33,234 nt of DNA from Fibrobacteraceae bacterium (GTDB taxonomy: Bacteria > Fibrobacterota > Fibrobacteria > Fibrobacterales > Fibrobacteraceae). Where the stretch lies: the NCBI GenBank assembly GCA_017625775.1, contig JAGAKE010000008.1:1-33234 (forward strand), given 5' to 3'. A program made the position numbers and the translations under genes. The notes under the pieces were generated by a model. It was not told where the DNA came from. It made no database searches and was given only the letters and a program-made list of their open reading frames with translations. Position 1 is the stretch's first letter, and the number at the start of each line of letters is the position of its first letter. Shown piece by piece: positions 16,376-26,224 of this stretch.

Positions 16376-17359
16376 ATGCTCGTGAAAACTTTTCGAATCT
16401 TGGTAATTACGGTTGCTTTTTTTATAAGCGCCTTACAAGCTTATTCATTCGATAAAGTTGGCGTTCTCGGGTTGCATTTTGGCCCGAACTTGAATTGGAC
16501 AAGTGCTGCCAATACGGGAATTGTATGGGGGCAATGGTTACCCCAAATTACTACAGCAGTTGATTTTAATTGGATTGAACCACTTGGAGATGCTTTACCT
16601 TATGGTGAAGATTTAGACCCAAGAGCAGCATATCTTCGCTTTCAAGCTGGGCTTGAACTTTCTCCATTTTATGAAAATGTAACTATGGGCATGGGAATAA
16701 CGCCGTTTCCTATTCGACCACAAATTAGTTTCCGGTTTCAATACGATCATTTAGTTTATTTTAATACAAATGTAGAAATGGTAATGGCTAGTTCTGCAGA
16801 AGATAAAGGAAATCAAAATATCGCTGAAACATGGGATACTCAGTACATTCTTGAAAATATTTTTGAAAAAGACGAGGCTTCGTTAGATTTTGCCCAAAGT
16901 TTCACCTTTGGATTAGATTTGGATTACATTTCTAGAACGGGCATGATGGTGGGTTTTCATTTTAACTTTGCTTTGATTGATATCACGACTGATTTCGAAG
17001 GCAAAAGTTACGATTATCGAAAAAATATTCCTGTGTTTAGCCGAGATTATCTTTTTGAATTGAATTTATATGGGCGATTCCCGTTACTCAATAGCTTAAG
17101 TTTGCTTTACGAAATGGATTTCTATAAAACGGGAATTTCAAGAAGCAGAAAGAACATTAATAAAGAATCATTGAGTTATGGGAAAATTTTGGCTGGAGGA
17201 GAATTTGCTTGGGGAGAATCCAAAAAACATCGTTTGACTCTCACTCCTGGTTTCTTTGCTCGAGGGAAAAGTCGTTTCTACGATGGAAATCTTGGGCAGC
17301 AATTTATTATCCAAATTGAGTACCACAGAACTTTTGGAATTTTTGATTTTTTCAAGTAG
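16376..17359 (+). CDS. Secreted, probably outer-membrane beta-rich protein, unknown
   Basis: 327 residues from the ATG at 16376. I choose it, or the GTG two codons on, over a longer frame from 16271 because it gives a clean signal peptide (MLVKTFRILVITVAFFISALQAYS). The mature part is rich in aromatic residues and alternating strands (SFRFQYDHLVYFNTNVEMVM, LFELNLYGRFPLLNSLSLLYEMDFY, GQQFIIQIEYHRTFGIFDFFK) and ends in Phe-Lys, which suggests a beta barrel, but no family is recognised. Its last 192 bp overlap the convergent gene on the other strand. Confidence 0.7.
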   Translation: MLVKTFRILVITVAFFISALQAYSFDKVGVLGLHFGPNLNWTSAANTGIVWGQWLPQITTAVDFNWIEPLGDALPYGEDLDPRAAYLRFQAGLELSPFYENVTMGMGITPFPIRPQISFRFQYDHLVYFNTNVEMVMASSAEDKGNQNIAETWDTQYILENIFEKDEASLDFAQSFTFGLDLDYISRTGMMVGFHFNFALIDITTDFEGKSYDYRKNIPVFSRDYLFELNLYGRFPLLNSLSLLYEMDFYKTGISRSRKNINKESLSYGKILAGGEFAWGESKKHRLTLTPGFFARGKSRFYDGNLGQQFIIQIEYHRTFGIFDFFK

Positions 17360-18028
17360 CGGATCTTCAGAACGGATATTTTCTATAGCGTATGCCGAGT
17401 GAATCCAAAGGGTTCCGCAGTCATTATTCCCTGAAATTTGAAGAATTGCTGGAAGAATAGAGCCTTCGAAATTTTCCCATTTTAGGATTTTAATTTTTCT
17501 TTTGGCTCCTAATGAACCAAACATGCTAAGAGTATTTGGAGTTGAATTATTATCAAGAATTAGAGTGTACCACATTTGAGAAAATGCGGTAGAAATTTTT
17601 TGATTTTGTGAAGAATCAGTAGGGCATAAGAAAGCACCGTTGGCAAGCAGTTCTAGGTCATCAAAACGAAGAGGTGTTTTTCCGATGAATTCTTTAAGGT
17701 GGTGCAATGCCATTTGGCGAGTTGCTTTTAATTTCGCAGAAAAAAGAGTTCGATATTCGCCATTGGTGACATAATAAAGAGAATCGCCTTGAGGAAAATG
17801 AATTGCAAAAGTATCTGGAAGTGGAGCCGTTCTATGTTTCCAGAGAATATTGATGTGTGTTCTTGATTTTGAACGATTAATGAATGTTCCTTCTAAAGAA
17901 ATTTGAAAATCTTTTTCTAAAAAAGGCTTAGAGCAAACTTCTTGAGCTTCAGGAATAGAAAAAAGAAATGCCAATGATATGAATCCACACCAAAGTGTAT
18001 TTGAAAATAGAAATTTTAATTTTTTCAC
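17168..18028 (-). CDS. Secreted protein of unknown function, convergent overlap at 3' end
   Basis: 286 residues from a GTG at 18028; no clear RBS. The signal peptide is KKLKFLFSNTLWCGFISLAFLFSIPEAQ. The mature part has a strand-rich start (FQISLEGTFINRSKSRTHINILWKH) that could resemble LolA- or DUF4292-like folds, but I cannot name it. Up to about residue 222 the sequence looks like normal protein. The last 63 codons lie antisense to the end of the 16376-17359 gene and look low in complexity (Ser/Lys-rich). It has probably lost its original stop and reads on until the next one by chance. Confidence 0.6.
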   Translation of the reverse strand: MKKLKFLFSNTLWCGFISLAFLFSIPEAQEVCSKPFLEKDFQISLEGTFINRSKSRTHINILWKHRTAPLPDTFAIHFPQGDSLYYVTNGEYRTLFSAKLKATRQMALHHLKEFIGKTPLRFDDLELLANGAFLCPTDSSQNQKISTAFSQMWYTLILDNNSTPNTLSMFGSLGAKRKIKILKWENFEGSILPAILQISGNNDCGTLWIHSAYAIENIRSEDPLLEKIKNSKSSVVLNLDNKLLPKISIVETTFPSSKETRSESQTMFFGFSPSKFSSSQNFPITQ

Positions 18029-18134
18029 TATAGTAAAATATAAAGTTTAGAAGTAAAATGATTATAAAATAAATATAACCTAAATATTTGATGGTTTGAT
18101 AATTAAATCATTAAATTTCTTTTAGCTTTTTCTC

Positions 18135-18185
18135 TCAAAAACAAAAAGCCTGCATTCGGTCAAAGGAAACAAAACCGAATGCAGG
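18135..18185 (-). terminator. Terminator of recA
   Basis: CCTGCATTCGGT pairs with ACCGAATGCAGG across a 13-nt loop, followed on the minus strand by a T-rich run. Confidence 0.85.
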
Positions 18186-18204
18186 AGTTTTTGGTTGAGG
18201 TTAA

Positions 18205-19272
18205 TTATGCTTCTAGGGCGATTTCGTCGTCACTACCCATTTCAAATAAGTGAACATCCTTCATACTTTCACGAATTTTTTGTTCCAAATCGTTCGTAAG
18301 TTCCGGATTTCCCTTTAAGAATAAGCGAGTGTTTTCACGACCTTGGCCAATGCGTTCGCCGTTATAAGAGAACCATGCTCCGCTTTTCTGAATGATTTCT
18401 AGTTCAACTGCCAAATCTAAAATAGAGGCTTCTCTAGAAATGCCTTGCCCATAAAGAATGTCAAATTCACATTGGGTAAATGGAGCAGCCACTTTGTTTT
18501 TAACAATTTTGACTTTTGTTCTATTTCCAATAACTTCTTCGCCATCTTTAATTGCGGCAATACGACGAATATCTATACGCTGAGTGGCGTAGAATTTTAA
18601 TGCATTACCGCCAGTAGTTGTTTCTGGGTTTCCAAACATAACACCGATTTTCATGCGGAGTTGGTTAATGAAAAGAAGGCAGGTGTTGGATTTGGAAAGA
18701 ATGCCCGTTAATTTTCTTAATGCTTGCGACATAAGGCGAGCTTGTAAACCAACGTGACTATCTCCCATTTCGCCATTAATTTCTGCTTGCGGTACTAGAG
18801 CTGCTACAGAGTCAATGACGATAATATCAATAGCGCCAGAACGAACTAAAGTTTCTGCAATATCAAGAGCTTGTTCGCCAGTGTCTGGTTGAGAAACAAG
18901 CAATGATTCAATATCAACGCCGAGTTTTCTTGCATAAACAGCATCAAAAGCGTGTTCGGCATCAATAAAAGCGGCTGTGCCACCTAGTTTTTGAGCTTCG
19001 GCAATAGCATGCAAGGTAAGGGTTGTTTTACCAGAAGATTCTGGACCAAAAATTTCAATAATACGGCCGCGTGGAAAACCTCCAACACCAAGTGCCATAT
19101 CAAGTTGAATGCAACCGCTTGGAATTACTGGGATATCTTCGACTGGTTGACTCCCTAATGTCATGATAGCGCCCTTACCATAGTTCTTTTCGATTTGGGC
19201 AATGGCTGCTTCTACTGCCTTTGCCTTTTCGCCGTTAAGAGGTGCTGCTACTGTAGTTGTCTTTTTTGCCAT
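18205..19272 (-). CDS. recA: Recombinase RecA
   Basis: 355 residues from the ATG giving [10 protein letters not shown]; another in-frame ATG 4 codons upstream is less typical. Walker A is GPESSGKT (76-83); the stretches [48 protein letters not shown] and the [27 protein letters not shown] region (L2) are hallmark RecA. It forms filaments on single-stranded DNA for homologous recombination and the SOS response. It lies 40 bp after cinA, a widespread pairing. I saw no obvious LexA site. Should the pilin tails be used by gene conversion, this would be the enzyme, but its location here is not specific evidence. Confidence 0.97.
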   Translation of the reverse strand: MAKKTTTVAAPLNGEKAKAVEAAIAQIEKNYGKGAIMTLGSQPVEDIPVIPSGCIQLDMALGVGGFPRGRIIEIFGPESSGKTTLTLHAIAEAQKLGGTAAFIDAEHAFDAVYARKLGVDIESLLVSQPDTGEQALDIAETLVRSGAIDIIVIDSVAALVPQAEINGEMGDSHVGLQARLMSQALRKLTGILSKSNTCLLFINQLRMKIGVMFGNPETTTGGNALKFYATQRIDIRRIAAIKDGEEVIGNRTKVKIVKNKVAAPFTQCEFDILYGQGISREASILDLAVELEIIQKSGAWFSYNGERIGQGRENTRLFLKGNPELTNDLEQKIRESMKDVHLFEMGSDDEIALEA

Positions 19273-19312
19273 AATGGACTCCATTTTGTTATTTCATTTG
19301 TAAATATATAAA

Positions 19313-19855
19313 CTACTGCACAAAAGTGCAAGTGCTTGTTTGGGTAATTTTTGTAAAAAGTTTACCCAATATATATAAAACGCTTTGCTCGCGGATTTCG
19401 TTCCTTTTTCCTTTGAAAATTTTTTTAAACATTTCGGTGCCGTTTGGAGATGCAATAGCAAACCAAACTAATCCAACAGGTTTTTCGCTTGTTCCGCCTC
19501 CTGGGCCAGCAATACCGGAAGTGGCAACAGCCCAATCAGTTTGTAAAACGCGCTTGGCTCCTTCAGCCATTCTAGCAACAACTTCTTCACTGACTGCTCC
19601 ATATGTTTCAAGAATTTCTGCTGGAACACCAAGAACTCTGTGCTTAATTTCATTGGAATAAGAAACAATGCCGCCATTGAATATGGTTGAAGAACCAGCA
19701 ATTCCAACTATTTCTGAAGCCACCATGCCGCCTGTACATGATTCTGCACAACCAAACGTTTCTTTGCGTTCTTGAAGCAAATGAACAAGCGCTTCCGCTA
19801 AAGATTCTGTGCTTGAAAAATTGATAGCTTTATTATATTCTTCGTTGTTTTGCAT
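19313..19855 (-). CDS. CinA C-terminal amidase (nicotinamide-nucleotide amidase, PncC)
   Basis: 180 residues, which corresponds to the C-terminal CinA domain only; the N-terminal MoCF-like domain of full-length CinA is absent. Key motifs are the catalytic Ser39 in CAESCTGGMVASEIV, then FNGGIVSYSNEIKHRVLGV, TYGAVSEEVVARMAEGA and ATSGIAGPGGGTSEKPVGLVW. The enzyme deamidates nicotinamide mononucleotide in pyridine nucleotide recycling. RBS AAAGGA lies about 8 nt before the ATG. Co-transcription with recA is likely. Confidence 0.92.
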   Translation of the reverse strand: MQNNEEYNKAINFSSTESLAEALVHLLQERKETFGCAESCTGGMVASEIVGIAGSSTIFNGGIVSYSNEIKHRVLGVPAEILETYGAVSEEVVARMAEGAKRVLQTDWAVATSGIAGPGGGTSEKPVGLVWFAIASPNGTEMFKKIFKGKRNEIREQSVLYILGKLFTKITQTSTCTFVQ

Positions 19856-20047
19856 TTGTTTTTCCTTTGCGTATAAAATTAGATAAACATAAAGTCATTT
19901 TTTGTCACTTTTGATTATTTTTTAAAAAAGTTTAAATTTCCTTTGAATTAGCGAAAATGATTTCAGAAAATAATTTATAAAATGTTTTTAGGGAATATTT
20001 TCTAATAAAAAAAGGAAAGAGGTATAGCTTTTTTTTATTTTTAGCGC

Positions 20048-21025
20048 GTGCAGAAAGCAACAAAGTTGAATTTTTCTCAACCAATCCTTGAATTACTTCT
20101 AGGATTTATTTTGTGTATTGCGGTTTCTGCTTCTGCGCAAATTCAGTCAGGAAAAACAGGCATTGAAAGTTTAGATACGCTACCTGTTTATGAATGGGAT
20201 ATTGAAACTGAAAGAAACTCTTTGCCTTTAACAATGCTTTTTAGTCTTTTTCCTGGTGGAGGGCATTTTTATAGTGAACATTATGTCCGAGGTGGTTTTA
20301 TTTTAGCAGCAGAACTCGCTTTAACTTATGAAGTTTTTATCAATAAACCTTTACAACAAGATAGACGTTTTGAACAAGCAAAACCTTACAGAGATTCTGT
20401 TGGAAAATACACTGAGGCAATGTTGAAAACTGATTCTCCAGAAGAACTTTCTTTATTACGCACAAAGCGAGATAGATTTGCAAATTTAGTGCGTGGTTTT
20501 AGTGATAAAAAAATGGAAGAAGAAGATTTGAGAAAAGCAGAAATGGCTTGGCTTGTAGGGCTTCATGTTTATAATATTTTTGATGCGTTTGGAATTTGGA
20601 TGAATAATCAAGGGCATAGCGTTGAAAAAAAATCAATGGGGAAAGCTCTTGCATTTGCATTAATTCCTGGCGGAGGTCAAATTTATAACAGAGATTTTGG
20701 AAAGGCGGGCCTTTTATACATGGGGCTTATTGGGGCGTTCACAAGTATCGGAACAACACAACATTTAATAGAATATTATTTAGAACGGCGTCGTGTGATT
20801 CGGGGCGAAAATAATCTAGAAGAAGAGGAACGTTTAACCGAGCGAATTACTCATTATCGAAAAAATAGAAACCAATATATCTGGGGCGGGGCGCTTATTT
20901 ATCTTTATTCCATTGGAGATGCAATGGTAGATGCTTTGTTAAGTGATTTTGATAGTCCATTGCATTTTGCTGTAGCGCCAGTATTTTCAGGAGGCGTTCA
21001 GGCTTCCATTGGATTGGATTTTTAA
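20048..21025 (+). CDS. DUF5683-like membrane/secreted protein
   Basis: 325 residues from a GTG, beginning with a signal-like segment ILELLLGFILCIAVSASAQ. Two similar motifs stand out: LFPGGGHFYSEHYVRGGFILAAEL (about 72-95) and LIPGGGQIYNRDFGKAGLLYMGLIG (about 212-236). The P-G-G-G-x-x-Y pattern followed by a hydrophobic stretch is that of DUF5683-type proteins common in the FCB group. A charged, probably coiled segment lies between them. Function unknown. RBS is poor; the start is chosen for the signal peptide. Shares a bidirectional terminator with slyD. Confidence 0.7.
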   Translation: MQKATKLNFSQPILELLLGFILCIAVSASAQIQSGKTGIESLDTLPVYEWDIETERNSLPLTMLFSLFPGGGHFYSEHYVRGGFILAAELALTYEVFINKPLQQDRRFEQAKPYRDSVGKYTEAMLKTDSPEELSLLRTKRDRFANLVRGFSDKKMEEEDLRKAEMAWLVGLHVYNIFDAFGIWMNNQGHSVEKKSMGKALAFALIPGGGQIYNRDFGKAGLLYMGLIGAFTSIGTTQHLIEYYLERRRVIRGENNLEEEERLTERITHYRKNRNQYIWGGALIYLYSIGDAMVDALLSDFDSPLHFAVAPVFSGGVQASIGLDF

Positions 21026-21027
21026 AA

Positions 21028-21054
21028 AAAAGAACTACCTAAGGTAGTTCTTTT
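21028..21054. terminator. Bidirectional terminator
   Basis: Near-perfect palindrome AAAAGAACTACC / GGTAGTTCTTTT between convergent genes, A run left and T run right. Confidence 0.9.
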
Positions 21055-21069
21055 AAAATTAGTTTCTGA

Positions 21070-21690
21070 TTATTTATTTTTGCAGCAACATTCGTGATCT
21101 TTGTCATGGTTTTTTCCGCCACAACATTCGTGCCCTTCGCCGTGATTTTTTCCGCCACAGCATTCATGACCTTCGCCATGTCCTTTTCCACCACAACATT
21201 CATGTTCGTCTTCGTGGTCATGACAATGACAATGGTGGTGCTGAAGAGATTCTAGTTCTTTCTCTGTAGCCTGTCGAACACTAACCACTTCAATGGCGAA
21301 ATTGAGATTTTTGCCTGCAAGTTCATGGTTTGCATCAACAGTCACCTTGTCTTCTTTAACTTCAAGGATGCGAATAGGTAAAATTCCATTAGGCGTTTGA
21401 GCATAAAATGTCATTCCTACCTGAACATCATCACCTTGAAAGGCTGTTTTTGGAATTTCAGAAACTAAGCCTTTATTGTATTCTCCATAACCTTCAGCAG
21501 GCAAAACAACAACTTCAAATTTATCTCCGACTGATTTACCAACCATTGCTTTTTCTAAGCCAGGAACAATCATGCCGAGCCCCTGAATGTATTCTAATGG
21601 CTCTTTGCCAACAGAGGAATCAATTGTATTTCCGTTGTCGTCTTTTAGGGTGTAGTGCATTTGTACTACGGTTTGGTGTGCGATTTGCAT
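21070..21690 (-). CDS. slyD: SlyD-like FKBP peptidyl-prolyl isomerase with Cys/His metal-binding tail
   Basis: 206 residues from the ATG that gives MQIAHQTVVQMHYTLKDDNG, preceded by AAGGA; a longer frame reaches into parC territory without RBS. The FKBP domain (about 1-75) and inserted flap (IF domain) have the SlyD pattern IQGLGMIVPGLEKAMVGKSVGDKFEVVVLPAEGYGEYN. The last 55 residues are almost pure metal ligand: HHHCHCHDHEDEHECCGGKG, then three further units of the form H-x-x-x-HECC. SlyD is a cytoplasmic folding helper and nickel/zinc-binding protein. The regular repeats probably arose by internal duplication. Third gene of the parE-parC-slyD unit, 25 bp after parC. Confidence 0.92.
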   Translation of the reverse strand: MQIAHQTVVQMHYTLKDDNGNTIDSSVGKEPLEYIQGLGMIVPGLEKAMVGKSVGDKFEVVVLPAEGYGEYNKGLVSEIPKTAFQGDDVQVGMTFYAQTPNGILPIRILEVKEDKVTVDANHELAGKNLNFAIEVVSVRQATEKELESLQHHHCHCHDHEDEHECCGGKGHGEGHECCGGKNHGEGHECCGGKNHDKDHECCCKNK

Positions 21691-21715
21691 AATTATCCTT
21701 ATTTGGTTTAGGGGT

Positions 21716-24253
21716 TTATTCAAACATATCTATTGTTTCAGAAACGGAGGTAGAATTTTCTTCTATCTCTTCTTCTTCAGGAATTTCTTCTGGTGAAATT
21801 CTAGAAATGCGCTTGATTTTTTTAGCTGTAAATTTGCTTCCTAGAGCTTTGTAAGATTTAATGTCAGCAACTTCAGTGAGGTCTAGTTCTTCTTTTTTCA
21901 ATTCGCGCCCGACATTATATTCTAACAAAACCTTTGCGTCGTCTCCAACGAAAATTTCGTATAGAACGGATTCTGGGTGATCAGTAATAATCCAAAAATC
22001 AGTTGAGGTGGGGCAATTTTCAAGCGAGAATCGTTTGACCATGTAATTTAGATTTCCGCCCTCGTAATAGAGTACAGAGAATACTGCTTTTGGATCAAAC
22101 TTCATAATGCGGTGAATGCCAGAGCCTACTAAAAGCGGGTCTGTAAATTCACAAACACGGGCAGAACCATTATTTCTAAGAATCAGAAGTTTATCTTTTT
22201 CCTTAAATTCACCAAGAGCAACACCTTTCTTTTGAGTTGTTACAATCCCGCTTGGTGCATCGAAATAAAGACGCTTAGCGCCTAGTGTGCTTACTCCCTT
22301 GCGCAAACGTTTTACATTTTTTACAGGGTATTTCGTTACGGTGTTCCCGCGAGAACCACGACTTTTAACTTCAATAGAAGAAAAATCGACTTCAAAATTC
22401 AATTTGATTCTTGGGCGAGGTTTCAAAATAACTTCTACGACTTCTGCTTCACCATTTGGGTTGCTTGAAAGGTAAAGAATTTTAGAACCTGGTTTGCCAG
22501 AACCCATTTGGTAATCTTTTTCGCGAGTAACGCCACCAACGTTGAAGCGTTTAATGTAGGCAGGACCATCTTTTCCATCTTGATAAATGACGTTGTAAAT
22601 GTGGCGTTCATCTGATTTGTTGAACTTTTCAACCAAGATAATATCTTTACCTACAAAACTCTTGTCGGCAACTCGAATAATTTTATAAGAGCCATCAGCT
22701 TTAAAACAAATTAAATCATCGTATTCGCTAACATCAAAAAGGTATTCTTCCTTTTTCATAGAAGTGCCGATAAAGCCTTCTTTTTTATTGACGAATAATT
22801 TCTGGTTAGCGAGAGCAACATGAACAGCTTCTACTGTGCCAAATTCTGCAAAAGTTGTTTTACGTTCTTTGCCTTCGCCATATTTCTTTAAGATATTTTT
22901 GAAATGAGCTACCGCATAATCAATAAGGTGTTCAAGATTATACTTATTAACTTCTAGTTTTTCATCGAGTTCTTTTAATAATTCATCTGCTTTTTTTCGG
23001 TCGAAATGACTAGTGCGGCGAACAGGAATTTCTGCAAGTTTTAAAATTTCTTCTTCTGTTACTTCTCGGCGAAGGTAACGCTTGACATAAGGCTTTAAAC
23101 CTTCATCAATCAATTTTACCATTTCTGCCCGATCGTGAGATTTTTTAATGACTTCATAAACTTCCTTTTCAATAAATATTTTTTCAAGGCTAGTCATGTG
23201 CCATTTATTTTCTAAATGTTTCTGTTCGTTTTCAAGTTCCCACTTAAGTAGTTTTACTGTGTGATCAGTACAGAGTTTTAGAATTTCTGTAGTGTTTGAA
23301 AACTTTGGCTTTTTGTCAATGATAACGCAAGAGTTTGCGGCAAGTGAAAACTGACAATCGGTAAAAGTATAAAGAGCGTCAATAACGATTTGTGGGTCAC
23401 TTCCTGGCAAGAGGTGAATCAAAATTTCAACTTCTTTGCTAGTGTTGTTATCAATTTTTTTGATTTTGATTTTCCCTTTGTCGTTTGCCGCCAAAATAGA
23501 ATCAATAATATCTTCAGTAGTTCTTCCGAATGGAATTTCACGAATGACTAATGTTCTATTGTCAAGACGTTCAATTTTCGCTCTGACTTTTAAGCGTCCG
23601 CCGCGAGCTCCGTCATTGTATTCACTAGTGTCAATAATTCCACCAGTCGGAAAATCTGGGAAAAGTGTAAATTTTCTGCCACGCAAATAAGCAATGCTAG
23701 CTTCGCAAAGTTCTTTAAAATTGTGAGGGAGAATAGTGGTAGAAAGACCAACGGCAATGCCTTCAACGCCTTGAGCTAAAAGCAAAGGAAATTTGGCAGG
23801 CAAAGAAACTGGTTCTTGGTTTCGGCCGTCGTAGCTAGGAATCCATTCTGTAGTTTCTGGATTGAATAAAATATCTAAAGCAAATGGTGTTAAGCGACCT
23901 TCAATATAACGTGGAGCAGCTGCCGAATCGCCTGTAATAGGGTTTCCCCAGTTACCTTGAGTTTCTACTAGTAAGTTCTTTTGACCTAAATTTACAAGTG
24001 CATCGCCAATAGAAGCATCACCATGAGGGTGGTACGCCATTGTGCGCCCAACGATTGTAGCCACTTTTTGAAAACGTCCATCGTGCATTTCTGAAAGTGT
24101 ATGCAAAATACGGCGTTGTACAGGTTTTAAACCATCTTCAAAATAGGGAACAGCACGGTCAAGAATTACATAACTTGCGTAATCTAAATACCAAGTATTG
24201 TAAAGTTTTTCAAGATGATTCGCGTTTGAAAGTCCGAGTGTTTTTTCTTCCAT
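21716..24253 (-). CDS. parC: DNA topoisomerase IV subunit A
   Basis: 845 residues. The catalytic Tyr116 lies in SAAAPRYIEGRLTPFA; the preceding QRDR region reads HPHGDASIGDAL with Ser81 where quinolone resistance often strikes, so the quinolone-sensitive residue is kept. The C-terminal half is a beta-pinwheel without a clear GyrA box (QRRGGRG-like), consistent with ParC rather than GyrA. It ends in an acidic tail (EEIPEEEEIEENSTS). Decatenates daughter chromosomes together with ParE. Follows parE by 7 bp. The length and layout match FCB-type ParC. Confidence 0.93.
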   Translation of the reverse strand: MEEKTLGLSNANHLEKLYNTWYLDYASYVILDRAVPYFEDGLKPVQRRILHTLSEMHDGRFQKVATIVGRTMAYHPHGDASIGDALVNLGQKNLLVETQGNWGNPITGDSAAAPRYIEGRLTPFALDILFNPETTEWIPSYDGRNQEPVSLPAKFPLLLAQGVEGIAVGLSTTILPHNFKELCEASIAYLRGRKFTLFPDFPTGGIIDTSEYNDGARGGRLKVRAKIERLDNRTLVIREIPFGRTTEDIIDSILAANDKGKIKIKKIDNNTSKEVEILIHLLPGSDPQIVIDALYTFTDCQFSLAANSCVIIDKKPKFSNTTEILKLCTDHTVKLLKWELENEQKHLENKWHMTSLEKIFIEKEVYEVIKKSHDRAEMVKLIDEGLKPYVKRYLRREVTEEEILKLAEIPVRRTSHFDRKKADELLKELDEKLEVNKYNLEHLIDYAVAHFKNILKKYGEGKERKTTFAEFGTVEAVHVALANQKLFVNKKEGFIGTSMKKEEYLFDVSEYDDLICFKADGSYKIIRVADKSFVGKDIILVEKFNKSDERHIYNVIYQDGKDGPAYIKRFNVGGVTREKDYQMGSGKPGSKILYLSSNPNGEAEVVEVILKPRPRIKLNFEVDFSSIEVKSRGSRGNTVTKYPVKNVKRLRKGVSTLGAKRLYFDAPSGIVTTQKKGVALGEFKEKDKLLILRNNGSARVCEFTDPLLVGSGIHRIMKFDPKAVFSVLYYEGGNLNYMVKRFSLENCPTSTDFWIITDHPESVLYEIFVGDDAKVLLEYNVGRELKKEELDLTEVADIKSYKALGSKFTAKKIKRISRISPEEIPEEEEIEENSTSVSETIDMFE

Positions 24254-24260
24254 AATTCAC

Positions 24261-26105
24261 CTACAATTCATCAACAACTTCAGCTCGCAAGTTTTCCATA
24301 ATATAGGTTTGGCGTGCTGGCGTATTTTTTCCCATGTAATATTCAAGCATTTTATTCAAAGAAGCATCTTGAGGCATTGTAATGCTATCTAAGCGCATGT
24401 CTTCACCGATAAACAACCCAAATTCTTCTGGGTTCATTTCACCAAGACCTTTGAATCGAGTGATTTCTACATTGCCATGTTTTTTTAATTCCTCGGCAAC
24501 TTTGTCACGTTCTGCTTCATCGTAACAGTATTTTGTTTCTTTTTTATTTCTCACGCGGAAAAGCGGAGCTTGCAAAACAAAAAGATGCTTTTGCTCAACA
24601 AGTTCTGGGAAAAATTGCAAAAAGAACGTCATAATCAAAAGTCTAATGTGCATGCCATCTACATCGGCATCCGTAGCGATAATGACTTTATCGTAACGTA
24701 AATTTTCAAGCCCATTTTCAATATCTAAAGCGTGTTGCAAAAGATTCATTTCTTCATTTTCATAAACGATTTTTTTCGTTAAACCGAAAGAGTTTTTGGG
24801 CTTACCACGCAAACTAAAAACAGCTTGCGTTTTAGGGTTTCTAGCTTTTGTAATAGAACCAGAAGCAGAATCACCTTCGGTAATGAAAATCATAGTTTCT
24901 TTTGAAAGCGGATTTTTTACATCGGTTAAATGAATAGAGCAATCTCTTAATTTTCTGTTGTGTAAATTCGCTTTCTTTGCTCGTTCATTCGCTAGTTTTT
25001 TGATGCCTGCAATTTCTTTTCTTTCCCTTTCATTTTGGGAAATGCGTTCCATTAACTTTTTAGCGGTTTCTGGATTTTTATGAAGGTAATTATCGACTTC
25101 TCTTGAAATGAAATCTACAATCCAAGTGCGAAGTGCTGGACCATTTGGGTAAGTTGTGGTAGAACCGAGTTTTGTTTTTGTTTGAGATTCAAACACAGGT
25201 TCTTGAATTCTAACAGCAATTGCTCCGATAATACAATTTCGAACATCTTGAGAATCAAATTCTTTTTTGAAATGATCTCGAACGCCTTTTACAATACCTT
25301 CACGGAACGCCGCTAAATGAGTTCCTCCTTGCGTGGTATGTTGGCTGTTTACAAAACTATAATAATGCTCGCCATACTGAGAACCATGTGTAAACGCAGC
25401 TTCGATGTCTTTTCCTTTAAAATGAACAATGTCATAGCGAATGGAGTCGTCAACACGTTTTTGCAACAAGTCCATTAAACCATTTGGACTAGCATACGTT
25501 TTGCCATTCATGACAAGAGAAAGCGTTGGGTTTAAGTGAGCATAGTTCCAGATTTTTTCTTCCATGTACGCAGGAAGATATCTGAAATTTTTGAACTTTT
25601 CGTTGTCTGGTTCAAAGTAAATTTCTGTCCCATTTTTTTCAGTGGTAGAAGTAATAGGGTAGTCTTTAATGAGAATACCTTTTGAAAAATCAGCTTGCTT
25701 ACATTTGCCGTCGCGGAAACTCTTTACCACAAATAGCGAAGAAAGGGCGTTTACTGCTTTTGTACCTACGCCGTTCATTCCTACAGATTTTTGAAACGCC
25801 TCGGAATCGTATTTGCCGCCAGTATTCATTTTGCTCACGCAATCTATGACCTTGCCAAGAGGAATGCCGCGCCCAAAATCTCGCACTCTACAAGAATGAT
25901 CTTCAATATCTATAATGATTTTTTTGCCAGCTCCTTGCATGTGTTCGTCAATGGAGTTGTCAATAACTTCTTTAGCGAGAACATAAATTCCATCGTCTGG
26001 ACTTTGTCCATCCCCTTGTTTTCCGATATACATACCAGGACGGTGCCTAATATGTTCGTGCCATTCAAGACTTATAATGTTATCTTCTGTATATTTTTCT
26101 GCCAT
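24261..26105 (-). CDS. parE: DNA topoisomerase IV subunit B
   Basis: 614 residues. GHKL ATPase motifs: [13 protein letters not shown] (Glu general base and Mg-binding Asn), DFGRGIPLG and [14 protein letters not shown]. The TOPRIM domain has [17 protein letters not shown] and [18 protein letters not shown]-terminal tail [22 protein letters not shown]. Provides ATP-driven strand passage for ParC. First gene of the unit. The 5' leader is short and no good RBS is visible (GGAT directly before the ATG). Confidence 0.93.
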   Translation of the reverse strand: MAEKYTEDNIISLEWHEHIRHRPGMYIGKQGDGQSPDDGIYVLAKEVIDNSIDEHMQGAGKKIIIDIEDHSCRVRDFGRGIPLGKVIDCVSKMNTGGKYDSEAFQKSVGMNGVGTKAVNALSSLFVVKSFRDGKCKQADFSKGILIKDYPITSTTEKNGTEIYFEPDNEKFKNFRYLPAYMEEKIWNYAHLNPTLSLVMNGKTYASPNGLMDLLQKRVDDSIRYDIVHFKGKDIEAAFTHGSQYGEHYYSFVNSQHTTQGGTHLAAFREGIVKGVRDHFKKEFDSQDVRNCIIGAIAVRIQEPVFESQTKTKLGSTTTYPNGPALRTWIVDFISREVDNYLHKNPETAKKLMERISQNERERKEIAGIKKLANERAKKANLHNRKLRDCSIHLTDVKNPLSKETMIFITEGDSASGSITKARNPKTQAVFSLRGKPKNSFGLTKKIVYENEEMNLLQHALDIENGLENLRYDKVIIATDADVDGMHIRLLIMTFFLQFFPELVEQKHLFVLQAPLFRVRNKKETKYCYDEAERDKVAEELKKHGNVEITRFKGLGEMNPEEFGLFIGEDMRLDSITMPQDASLNKMLEYYMGKNTPARQTYIMENLRAEVVDEL

Positions 26106-26224
26106 AATCCAATAATTTTAAAATTTCAGTTGCGTCAATTTGGAAAAAATTGCGGTTTCAATGCAAATATAGTAAAAAAAGAAAAATATGTGCTTGTTTG
26201 TGCATTAGTTTTGAACCGTTATGC

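Noticed and set aside
18205..19272. RecA as part of a pilin gene-conversion system, as in Neisseria
   Set aside because: recA is a core gene about 9 kb away in a normal cinA-recA pair. Sharp, short site identity and a local tyrosine recombinase favour site-specific exchange. Gene conversion remains possible but has no direct support here.
21070..21240. CRISPR-like array in the repeated 3' part of slyD
   Set aside because: Repeats are in frame, adjacent and encode HECC units; no unique spacers. I found no CRISPR array in the window.
26105..26138. TTGACG with a possible -10 upstream of parE
   Set aside because: The predicted transcript would start at or inside the start codon, and the -10 is poor.
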